Shown: positions 1 through 6,425 of the stretch, piece after piece
How positions within the stretch are numbered: position 1 is the stretch's first letter
Layout: each line of letters opens with the position of its first letter
Origin: Fidelibacterota bacterium
GTDB taxonomy: Bacteria > Fidelibacterota > UBA8477 > JABMPR01
Reading direction: 5' to 3'
NCBI GenBank assembly: GCA_021736185.1
Contig: JAIPGJ010000004.1
Coordinates: 1-56,985 of the forward strand
Length of the DNA: 56,985 bases
Notes under the pieces: model-generated
Seen by the model: only the letters and a program-made list of their open reading frames with translations
The model's database searches: none
Told to the model about the DNA's origin: nothing
Program-made: the position numbers and the translations under genes

Positions 1-1
1 A

Positions 2-214
2 AAAGGGTCTTTGGGATACCGGATTTCGGATATTATGCCCTGGGTGATGGAATCTCAGCCATTTTTAAAAGAAATCCGGGCCAAATCAACCCGGTTTATA
101 AGAGAAAACATCGATATCGACAGTTGGACCTGATTTTTATCTGATATATCGGGGGAAGTCCTGGACAAGCGCATCATTCAGAATAAATGGCTGAATCCAG
201 ATTTATCGACTTGA
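2..214 (+). pseudogene. C-terminal remnant of an unidentified gene, with an in-frame TGA
   Basis: One reading frame from base 2 reads like ordinary coding sequence: an amphipathic, charged segment containing ISDIMPWVMESQPFLKEIRA. It meets a TGA at 131-133. The same frame then continues through another protein-like stretch (ISGEVLDKRIIQNKWLNPDL) to a TGA at 212-214. Either the gene truly ends at 133, or it is a nonsense-broken copy whose original end was 214. The 5' part lies outside the window. I do not recognise the family. Frame 1 is also open, up to 144, so even the frame choice is not certain. Confidence 0.35.
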
Positions 215-282
215 GAGAAGAAATCCCCTGCAATATTCATCTATCCCCTTAAATGGTCAGAATTTTTCGATTAAGTTGAGGG

Positions 283-1551
283 ATGAATATCTTCTGGTTC
301 AGACGAGATTTAAGATTGAATGACAATACGGCCTTGCATGCTGCTTTAAAATCGGGAAGCGTTCAACCGATATTCATTTTTGACAGATCAATACTTGATA
401 GACTAGTTCCCGATGATGCTCGATTGTCCTTCATTCATGATTCACTGCAAGCAATAAATGATGAGTTAGCCCACTATCGCTCAGCAATTAAAACCTATTA
501 TGGTGATCCCGAAGCAATTTGGTCGCATATTATAAGTACCACTGAAGTGGACAGCGTGTTTTACAACAAGGATTATGAGCCCTATGCTTTAAACAGGGAT
601 AAAAAAATACATAAGTTGCTTCAGGGCCATCAAATCCCTTTCAAGGGCTTCAAGGATCAGGTTGTTTTTGAAGAGAACGAGGTGATGAAGGGAGATGGAA
701 ATCCATATACGATTTTTACCTCCTATAAAAACAAGTGGCTCAGTCAATATTCTGGTGTCGATATCGCGGAATATTCGAAGCTATATAAAAATTTTCTTCC
801 TTGCTCTGATTCCTTGATTCCCTTGGACGAACTCGGTTTTACAAGATCGAATGTGCGAGTAAAACCATACCGATTCTCAGGTCTGAATGATTATCATCTT
901 GTCAGAGATTACCCGGCCAGGAACCAGACTTCATTTCTAAGTCCCCATTTACGATTTGGTACCATTTCGGTGAGGGAAAGTGTGAATAATGCCTCTCTTA
1001 TCAATGATACCTTCCTGTCGGAATTAATCTGGAGAGAATTTTTTATGCAAATTCTCTTTCACTTTCCCCATGTTGTGGATCGATGTTTTAAACCAAAATA
1101 TGAGACCATAGCATGGCGCAACGATAAGCAGGAATTTGAAGCCTGGTGTCGTGGAGAAACAGGCTACCCACTGGTGGATGCCGGGATGCGGCAACTCAAT
1201 GAAACGGGCACCATGCATAATCGAGTCCGTATGGTCACCGCGAGTTTTCTAGTGAAACATCTGCTCATTGATTGGCGGTGGGGTGAATCCTACTTTGCAA
1301 AAAAATTGTTAGACTATGACCTTGCAGCCAATAACGGGAATTGGCAATGGGCGGCAGGCACTGGATGTGATTCGGCACCCTATTTTAGAATTTTCAACCC
1401 CATTGAGCAGCTCAAAAAATTTGACGGGTCCCTGACTTATACCAAAACCTGGGTGAAAGATCTTGATAAATCGACCTATCCGCAGGCTATGGTGGATCAC
1501 AAATACGCCAGGCTGAGATGTTTGAGTGTGTATAAGTCAGCTCTACAGTGA
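283..1551 (+). CDS. phrB: Deoxyribodipyrimidine photolyase (cryptochrome/photolyase family)
   Basis: Light-driven repair of cyclobutane pyrimidine dimers, using reduced FAD and an antenna cofactor. The 422-residue protein opens with WFRRDLRLNDN (residues 5-15), the hallmark of the N-terminal antenna-binding Rossmann domain. Its C-terminal half carries the helical FAD-binding domain: LIWREFFMQ, the segment around GYPLVDAGMRQL, and NNGNWQWAAGTGCDSAPYFR, a highly conserved stretch contacting FAD and the lesion. The protein ends in a normal photolyase tail (MVDHKYARLRCLSVYKSAL), so it is complete though slightly shorter than the E. coli enzyme. ATG at 283 follows a weak TTGAGGG. It appears monocistronic, with a candidate terminator just downstream. 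Class I CPD photolyase is most likely; (6-4) or DASH members cannot be excluded by eye. Confidence 0.93.
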   Translation: MNIFWFRRDLRLNDNTALHAALKSGSVQPIFIFDRSILDRLVPDDARLSFIHDSLQAINDELAHYRSAIKTYYGDPEAIWSHIISTTEVDSVFYNKDYEPYALNRDKKIHKLLQGHQIPFKGFKDQVVFEENEVMKGDGNPYTIFTSYKNKWLSQYSGVDIAEYSKLYKNFLPCSDSLIPLDELGFTRSNVRVKPYRFSGLNDYHLVRDYPARNQTSFLSPHLRFGTISVRESVNNASLINDTFLSELIWREFFMQILFHFPHVVDRCFKPKYETIAWRNDKQEFEAWCRGETGYPLVDAGMRQLNETGTMHNRVRMVTASFLVKHLLIDWRWGESYFAKKLLDYDLAANNGNWQWAAGTGCDSAPYFRIFNPIEQLKKFDGSLTYTKTWVKDLDKSTYPQAMVDHKYARLRCLSVYKSALQ

Positions 1552-1577
1552 CCAGGTGAGCGAAAACTCGTGAGGAT

Positions 1578-1606
1578 AGCTTCCCCAGCTTGCTCTGGAG
1601 CTTTTT
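1578..1606 (+). terminator. Probable intrinsic terminator of phrB
   Basis: An interrupted stem (AGCT-CC-AGC pairing with GCT-GG-AGCT) is followed by five T residues, starting 27 bases after the photolyase stop codon. The internal mismatches make it only moderately convincing. Confidence 0.5.
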
Positions 1607-1621
1607 AGGGGATTGAACCTC

Positions 1622-1638
1622 GTTCCGCTAAGCGGAAC
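1622..1638. repeat. 8-bp inverted repeat, 1-nt spacer
   Basis: GTTCCGCT and AGCGGAAC flank a single A, a perfect 17-base inverted repeat in the gap between phrB and tRNA-Asp. No T-run follows, so it is not an obvious terminator. It may be a REP-like intergenic element. Confidence 0.6.
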
Positions 1639-1687
1639 TCTGCCCCAATGAGCCGCCTGCAACTGTGGCTAGAGTAAATATTATTAT

Positions 1688-1718
1688 CTTTTCGTGCTCT
1701 GTGATCTCTGTGGTTAAC
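1688..1718 (-). repeat. ACCACAGAG-type dispersed intergenic repeat fragment
   Basis: Read on the minus strand, this is TTAACCACAGAGATCACAGA followed by GCACGAAAAG, an internally periodic A-C-A-G-A-G motif. To my knowledge such tracts are scattered between genes in many FCB and related environmental genomes. It is not part of any gene here. Identification rests on memory of the motif, not a search. Confidence 0.5.
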
Positions 1719-1760
1719 AAAGCTTCGTGAATTTCGTCTTATTCGTTGTGAGAATGGTAT

Positions 1761-1792
1761 AAAACAAAAAAGCCCCTGATTACTCAGGAGCT
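1761..1792 (-). terminator. Intrinsic terminator of the tRNA-Asp transcript
   Basis: On the minus strand AGCTCCTGA, loop GTAA and TCAGGGGCT form a 9-bp stem (one G-T pair), followed directly by six T residues. It starts 5 bases beyond the tRNA discriminator base, which fits termination of the tRNA (or DUF3098-tRNA) transcript. Confidence 0.85.
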
Positions 1793-1797
1793 TCTTG

Positions 1798-1872
1798 CGG
1801 GACCGACCGGGATCGAACCGGCGACCTCCGGCTTGACAGGCCGGCGTTCTAACCAAGCTGAACTACGATCCC
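1798..1872 (-). tRNA. tRNA-Asp (anticodon GTC)
   Basis: The minus strand folds into a full 75-nt cloverleaf. Acceptor GGGATCG pairs with CGGTCCC (one T-G pair). The anticodon stem CCGGC/GCCGG encloses the loop CTGTCAA, giving anticodon GTC. The T-arm is GCCGG-TTCGATC-CCGGT. The discriminator is G, as expected for Asp. The 3' CCA is not encoded (GCAA follows), so a CCA-adding enzyme is needed. It begins only 7 bases after the stop codon of the upstream DUF3098 gene. Confidence 0.96.
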
Positions 1873-1879
1873 AAATATT

Positions 1880-2119
1880 TCAAGCGGCTTTGTCTTTTTT
1901 CCTGTATAAGATAGCTAACGGAATAATTACCAGATAGCCTATGAGCAAGACAACGGGAGAAACGGACAGTGCTTGTACACTGTTTAACTCGCCTGTGCCC
2001 ATCAACACATAACCAAGAATAATGACAAGAAGCCCTGCTAGGAATAGAATATAATTTATACTCGTAAAAGGTAACTCAGAGAGCCAGTGTTTGGGGTCGT
2101 TGTTGCCTTCCTTCATCAT
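1880..2119 (-). CDS. Small DUF3098-type membrane protein
   Basis: A 79-residue protein with two predicted membrane helices: roughly residues 20-41 (INYILFLAGLLVIILGYVLM) and 52-72 (VSPVVLLIGYLVIIPLAILY), joined by a short polar loop and followed by a basic tail. The layout, a NYILF start to helix 1, LGYxLM at its end and a P-V-V-L-L-I-G-Y second helix, matches the small DUF3098 proteins I know from Bacteroidota and relatives. Those proteins have no known function and often lie near cell-division genes. It is divergent from mltG and sits directly upstream of tRNA-Asp, possibly in one transcript. No enzymatic motif is visible. Confidence 0.75.
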   Translation of the reverse strand: MMKEGNNDPKHWLSELPFTSINYILFLAGLLVIILGYVLMGTGELNSVQALSVSPVVLLIGYLVIIPLAILYRKKDKAA

Positions 2120-2193
2120 AGCGCGGCGAATATAGATGGTGACAAATAGGTGCGCAAATAAAAATCATTTATTTACATAATTATTTACACTCG

Positions 2194-2222
2194 TTGACAT
2201 GCCAAATGACCCCTTCTATATT
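2194..2222 (+). promoter_or_regulatory. Near-consensus sigma70-type promoter of mltG-pcrA
   Basis: TTGACA (2194-2199) and TATATT (2217-2222) are separated by exactly 17 bases, one mismatch from the housekeeping consensus. Predicted initiation near 2229 gives a short leader of about 20 nt before the mltG start. Confidence 0.75.
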
Positions 2223-2248
2223 GACAGACTTTAGAAAGGAATTTGTGT

Positions 2249-3271
2249 TTGAAAAGGATTCTGCGTACCGCTTTAACCGCACTCATTGTTCTATGTCTGG
2301 TATGTATAACCAGCTTGTATATTGTTTTTGACTCCAGACCAGTGAAGACTGATGATGGAATAGTCCAAATTATTATTCACGAGGGGAGCTCCCTGGCTTC
2401 CATCGCCCAACAGCTTTATGAAGCAAATATCATTTCTTCGCCTGAATCATTCAAAATAGCGGCCCGTTTGCTGAGGCGAACCCGTGCTATTTATCCTGGC
2501 TCATATATGATTCAAAAAGGTCTGAGCAATAGCGAAACCATTGAAGCGCTTGCCCATGCCAAGGCCATAGAAATTACAGTAACCATTCCAGAAGGCTTAC
2601 GCTCTGATGAAATTATAGGTCTTCTCAGTCGGAAATTGAATCTGGACTCGCTGAAAATGGTGGATTTACTTACTGATTCCACGCTATTACACATGGCCGA
2701 TCCTGGATTTACTCACCTCGAGGGGACCCTCTTTCCTGAGACCTATCGTTTTCTGGAAAATAGTGATGAATTTATGGTTTTGGCAAAATTGGTTGAACAT
2801 TTTAGAAAAAACATTACATCGGAAATTCTTGAGCAAGCGGCCACAATGGACTTTAATCTCAAGCGTCTCATTACCTTTGCTTCACTGGTCGAAAAAGAAA
2901 CAGCTCGCGAAGATGAACGCCGCCTGGTTTCATCTGTTTATCATAATCGGCTAAAAAAAAACATGCTCCTTAACTGCGATCCGACCGTCATTTATATGCT
3001 GGTGCGCAGGGGAGAGTGGAATGGCAATCTCCAGCGTAAACATTTTTTAATCCGAGACCCTTATAATAGTTATCTGCGGAGAGGGCTACCACCTGGCCCC
3101 ATAGCAAATCCCGGATTGGCCAGTATCCTAGCTGCACTGAATCCTGAAAAAACCGAGTTTTTGTATTTTGTTGGAAAGAATGATGGGACTGGTGCTCACG
3201 ATTTTTCTAAAACCCTTCGCGAGCACAATAATAAGGTGAATCGCTATCAACGCCGGAGTCCCTCTCAATGA
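2249..3271 (+). CDS. mltG: Endolytic murein transglycosylase MltG (YceG-like)
   Basis: An inner-membrane lytic transglycosylase that cleaves nascent glycan strands inside the chain and is thought to set glycan length. One N-terminal membrane helix (TALIVLCLVCITSLYIVF) precedes a LysM-like region (IVQIIIHEGSSLASIAQQL) and the YceG catalytic domain. Visible family motifs are TIPEGLRSDEII, LEGTLFPETYRF, ASLVEKETA (with the catalytic Glu), HNRLKKNMLLNCDPTVIY and GLPPGPIANPGLASILAALN. An in-frame TTG at 2243 gives a frame two codons longer, but TTG at 2249 lies 8 bases after AGAAAGGA, a normal spacing, so it is preferred. The stop overlaps the pcrA start (ATGA), implying translational coupling. 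Confidence 0.93.
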   Translation: MKRILRTALTALIVLCLVCITSLYIVFDSRPVKTDDGIVQIIIHEGSSLASIAQQLYEANIISSPESFKIAARLLRRTRAIYPGSYMIQKGLSNSETIEALAHAKAIEITVTIPEGLRSDEIIGLLSRKLNLDSLKMVDLLTDSTLLHMADPGFTHLEGTLFPETYRFLENSDEFMVLAKLVEHFRKNITSEILEQAATMDFNLKRLITFASLVEKETAREDERRLVSSVYHNRLKKNMLLNCDPTVIYMLVRRGEWNGNLQRKHFLIRDPYNSYLRRGLPPGPIANPGLASILAALNPEKTEFLYFVGKNDGTGAHDFSKTLREHNNKVNRYQRRSPSQ

Positions 3272-5496
3272 ATAATGTCCTTGCTGGACTCAATCCTCAA
3301 CAACAAGCTGCAGTTGAAGCCCTTGAGGGACCGGTTCTCATTTTTGCCGGTGCCGGTAGTGGGAAAACACGGGTTCTGACCCATCGCATCGCAAATATAA
3401 TTTATAGTGGGACTGCCCAGCCCCATGAAATTCTGTCTGTTACCTTTACCAATAAGGCGGCCGGTGAAATGCGCGAGCGTATTAAGCGCATGCTGGGTGA
3501 AGATAGATCACATGTCAACATGGGTACTTTTCATTCGATTTGTGCCAGAATACTCAGACGTGAGGCTCTCTACATAGGATATGAGCAGAGCTTTAGCATT
3601 TATGATGATGAAGATGGTCAGAAGGTGGTCAAAAAGATTCTGAAAGATTTGCAAATCTCCACTGATGTAATCAAACCAAATTCAGTATTCTACAATATCA
3701 AACAATTCAAATCTCAGATGATATTTCCAGCTGAAGCGGCCGATCTTTCCATGTCCACCTTTGATGATACTGTGGCAAAAATATATGCCATTTATCAGAC
3801 TGAGCTGAAGAATAGCAGCGCCATGGATTTTGATGATCTTCTACTAAAACCACTGGAACTGTTTGAAAAGAACCCTCATATCCTGAAAAAATATCAGGAT
3901 CAGTATAGATATATCATGGTGGATGAATACCAGGATACCAACAAGGCTCAATTTCTGTTTGTAGAAGCCCTGAGCCACGAGCATAAAAATCTATGTGTGG
4001 TTGGTGACGATGATCAATCCATTTATGGCTGGCGGGGTGCTGATATTGGCAATATCCTTGATTTTCAACAACATTTTCCAGGGGCCAGGATATTTAAGCT
4101 TGAGCAGAACTACCGATCCACAAGAACTATCTTGGCGGCAGCCTCAGCGGTGGTGTCTCTCAATGAGAAAAGGGCGGCTAAGGAGCTCTTTACTGAAAGT
4201 GGTGACGGTGATATCATCAAGGTTCTGGAAGGCCGGAATGAGTTGGATGAAGGCCGCCTGATTGTTGATGAGATCCAATCTGTCTGTCGACGAAACAAAC
4301 ACGGTTTCCAGGATGTGGCCCTGCTCTATCGCACCAATGCCCAATCCCGTCCGCTTGAAGATGTATTGCGCAGAAATGGTGTGCCTTACCAAATCATTGG
4401 CGGTACCAAATTTTATGATCGTTTGGAAGTGAAAGACATCCTGGGATATTTTAGACTTATTGTGAATCCATTGGATAATATCAGTTTCATGCGGATTATT
4501 AATAAACCAACAAGGGGAATCGGGAAGACGAGCCAGGATGCCATCAATGCTTTTGCTATAGATCAGGGGATTTCTTTATTCAGTGCTGCTACGAGGGCCC
4601 AGGAATATGGATTGCCATCCAGAGCCTTCAACAAGGTGATTGAATTTGTCCAACTGATTGGCAAATATTCCAGCTTGCTCAATGAGTTGAATCTGGAGGA
4701 GTGGGCTCGCGTCTTTGTGGATGAGCTTGGATTTGTGAAGCAATATAAGGATGAGGGTACTGCTGAGAGTGAGGTCCGGGTTGACAATATCTATGAGTTA
4801 CTGTCTGCCATCTCTGAATATGCTCAACGGGTAGAAGACCCGAATTTGATAGGCTACATGGAAGAAGTCTCATTGCTCACTGATATTGATAAGTTCAATC
4901 AGGATAAACAACAAGTCACTTTAATGACCTTTCATAGCGCCAAAGGTCTGGAATTTCCCGTCGTTTTTTTAACTGGAATGGAGGATGGGCTCTTCCCCTT
5001 GCAGCGTTCAATCGACGATAATGAAGCGTTGGAAGAAGAACGAAGACTTTTTTATGTAGGCTTGACAAGGGCCATGGAGCGTGCATATTTAAGTGGTGCT
5101 CAAATGAGGCAACGATATGGAGAGACGATGTATAGTCGTCCATCACGTTTTCTGGAAGAGATACCTGCTCATTTATTAGACTATTCAACAAGAAGTATCA
5201 GTGGTTTTTCCCATGAGGAAATTCGCAAAAAACCTGGAGTAAAAGTGACTCGAACAAAACCCACCAAGTCAGCGCCCAAGCAGACAGCTGGAATGCGACG
5301 CGCGCTTGGCACCCTCAATGAGCATGAGCCGGGGGTATATGAGGCTGGGATGGAAGTCGGTCATAAAATCTTCGGCAAGGGCAAAATTCTCGTTGTAGAG
5401 GGGGCTGGTCCGGAAGCGAAAGTCACCGTGATGTTTCAGGGAAATGTGAAGAAAAAGTTGATTGCCAAGTTTGCCAATCTTGATGTTACAGATTAA
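3268..5496 (+). CDS. pcrA: ATP-dependent 3'-5' DNA helicase UvrD/PcrA
   Basis: Superfamily 1A helicase for nucleotide-excision and mismatch repair and for removal of nucleoprotein blocks. All helicase motifs are visible in order: Q-motif LNPQQQAAV, motif I FAGAGSGKT, Ia TFTNKAAGEM, II VDEYQDTN, III VVGDDDQSIYGWRGA, IV YRTNAQSR, V MTFHSAKGLEF and VI YVGLTRAMER. The C-terminus has the basic linker and the small SH3/Tudor-like domain (GMEVGHKIFGKGKILVVEGA) typical of PcrA/UvrD, used to contact RNA polymerase or UvrB. At 742 residues it has family-typical length. It overlaps mltG by 4 bases. Confidence 0.96.
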   Translation: MNNVLAGLNPQQQAAVEALEGPVLIFAGAGSGKTRVLTHRIANIIYSGTAQPHEILSVTFTNKAAGEMRERIKRMLGEDRSHVNMGTFHSICARILRREALYIGYEQSFSIYDDEDGQKVVKKILKDLQISTDVIKPNSVFYNIKQFKSQMIFPAEAADLSMSTFDDTVAKIYAIYQTELKNSSAMDFDDLLLKPLELFEKNPHILKKYQDQYRYIMVDEYQDTNKAQFLFVEALSHEHKNLCVVGDDDQSIYGWRGADIGNILDFQQHFPGARIFKLEQNYRSTRTILAAASAVVSLNEKRAAKELFTESGDGDIIKVLEGRNELDEGRLIVDEIQSVCRRNKHGFQDVALLYRTNAQSRPLEDVLRRNGVPYQIIGGTKFYDRLEVKDILGYFRLIVNPLDNISFMRIINKPTRGIGKTSQDAINAFAIDQGISLFSAATRAQEYGLPSRAFNKVIEFVQLIGKYSSLLNELNLEEWARVFVDELGFVKQYKDEGTAESEVRVDNIYELLSAISEYAQRVEDPNLIGYMEEVSLLTDIDKFNQDKQQVTLMTFHSAKGLEFPVVFLTGMEDGLFPLQRSIDDNEALEEERRLFYVGLTRAMERAYLSGAQMRQRYGETMYSRPSRFLEEIPAHLLDYSTRSISGFSHEEIRKKPGVKVTRTKPTKSAPKQTAGMRRALGTLNEHEPGVYEAGMEVGHKIFGKGKILVVEGAGPEAKVTVMFQGNVKKKLIAKFANLDVTD

Positions 5497-5608
5497 CCTT
5501 ACTACCTAATCACTCAAAACAAACAAGCATATCACAGATCAGGGGATGTTCTGTTTAAAATTTCTGGGTTTAATCTAAATCTAAATGAGACTTATTTGCA
5601 CTTGTGTA

Positions 5609-5627
5609 GATGAGAATGAATCTTATC
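5609..5627. promoter_or_regulatory. Putative Fur box upstream of fur-feoAB
   Basis: GATGAGAATGAATCTTATC is an imperfect 19-bp palindrome with GAT/ATC ends and AT-rich arms. By hand it agrees with roughly two thirds of the classic Fur box. It ends 23 bases before the fur start codon, placing it over the likely promoter or start of transcription. Iron-dependent autoregulation of the operon is inferred. Confidence 0.5.
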
Positions 5628-5650
5628 TTTGTCTGAGAGGAGAATAGATC

Positions 5651-6091
5651 ATGTCAGCTGCAGAAAACCAAGCCCTAAAAAAAGTGCTCCGAGAGCATGA
5701 GTTAAAAGCTACGAATCAGCGAGTGGCCCTACTGAAATTGCTGGATGCCACCAATGAACATTTTGATGCGGACGAGATTTATCTGGCATTACGGCAGAAA
5801 CAAAAAAATGTGAGCCGAGCGACAGTCTATCGGTCCCTGGAAGCTCTCGTCGAGCAGCATCTGGTGAGCCGTGTAGATTTTGGGGATGGACGGATGCGTT
5901 TTGAAAGGTGCCAGGACGAAGACGAGCACCATGATCATCTTATTTGTGAGAAATGTGGCCAGGTCATCGAGTTCTTCAACCTTGAAATGGAAGCTCAACA
6001 GCTATCTGTGTGTGAGGAGCATGATTTCACACCCTCAACCCACACAATGCACATCTTCGGAACCTGTGCTGAATGTAGAAAAAAGAATTAA
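5651..6091 (+). CDS. fur: Ferric uptake regulator (Fur family)
   Basis: Iron-responsive repressor. The 146-residue protein has an N-terminal winged helix (LKATNQRVALLKLL, then the recognition helix region VSRATVYRSLEALVEQ). A metal-binding dimerisation domain follows, with EHHDHLICEKCGQVIEF, HDFTPSTHTMHIFGTC and AEC, providing His/Glu ligands plus two CxxC pairs for structural zinc. ATG at 5651 follows GAGAGGAG. It is the first gene of a likely fur-feoA-feoB operon (51-base gap to feoA), so iron uptake is its probable target. The other Fur-family protein of the window (22217-22603) looks more PerR-like, leaving this one as the iron sensor. Confidence 0.88.
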   Translation: MSAAENQALKKVLREHELKATNQRVALLKLLDATNEHFDADEIYLALRQKQKNVSRATVYRSLEALVEQHLVSRVDFGDGRMRFERCQDEDEHHDHLICEKCGQVIEFFNLEMEAQQLSVCEEHDFTPSTHTMHIFGTCAECRKKN

Positions 6092-6142
6092 GGTTCTGAT
6101 CAAGCCCATGCGGGACACTTTGTAGATATCTGGGAAACCTCT

Positions 6143-6424
6143 ATGTTTAATTTTAAAAGGCCACGGCATAAACTGAACATTATCAATGAAAATGATTTAC
6201 GTCTCAGCGATTTAAAACCGGGTGAGATAGGGCGCATTATTGAAATAGGGGGGAGTGAAAATTTTCGTTATCGCCTCATGGAAATGGGCATTACTCGCGA
6301 TGTTGAAATATGTGTGGACAAATATGCCCCGCTTCGAGATCCAATGGAACTCATCGTGAAGGGCTATCACCTGTCCTTACGTGGAATGGATGCTCAGAAA
6401 ATTGCTGTGAAGCGGATAGCCTGA
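6143..6424 (+). CDS. feoA: Ferrous iron transport protein FeoA
   Basis: Small cytosolic SH3-like partner of FeoB. The 93 residues carry the FeoA fold signature: LRLSDLKPGEIGRIIEIGG, then YRLMEMGITRDVEICVDKYAPLRDPMELIVKGYHLSLR and a final short strand (AQKIAVKRI). A charged N-terminal extension of about 20 residues precedes the domain. Only one base separates its stop from feoB, so the two are co-expressed. Confidence 0.93.
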   Translation: MFNFKRPRHKLNIINENDLRLSDLKPGEIGRIIEIGGSENFRYRLMEMGITRDVEICVDKYAPLRDPMELIVKGYHLSLRGMDAQKIAVKRIA

Positions 6425-6425
6425 C

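Noticed and set aside
131..133. Selenocysteine TGA in the edge gene
   Set aside because: No SECIS-like hairpin was evident right after the TGA and no selenoprotein context; a simple stop or nonsense mutation is more likely.
1605..1856. 83-residue minus-strand frame covering tRNA-Asp
   Set aside because: It is the tRNA, its terminator and intergenic repeats read as protein.
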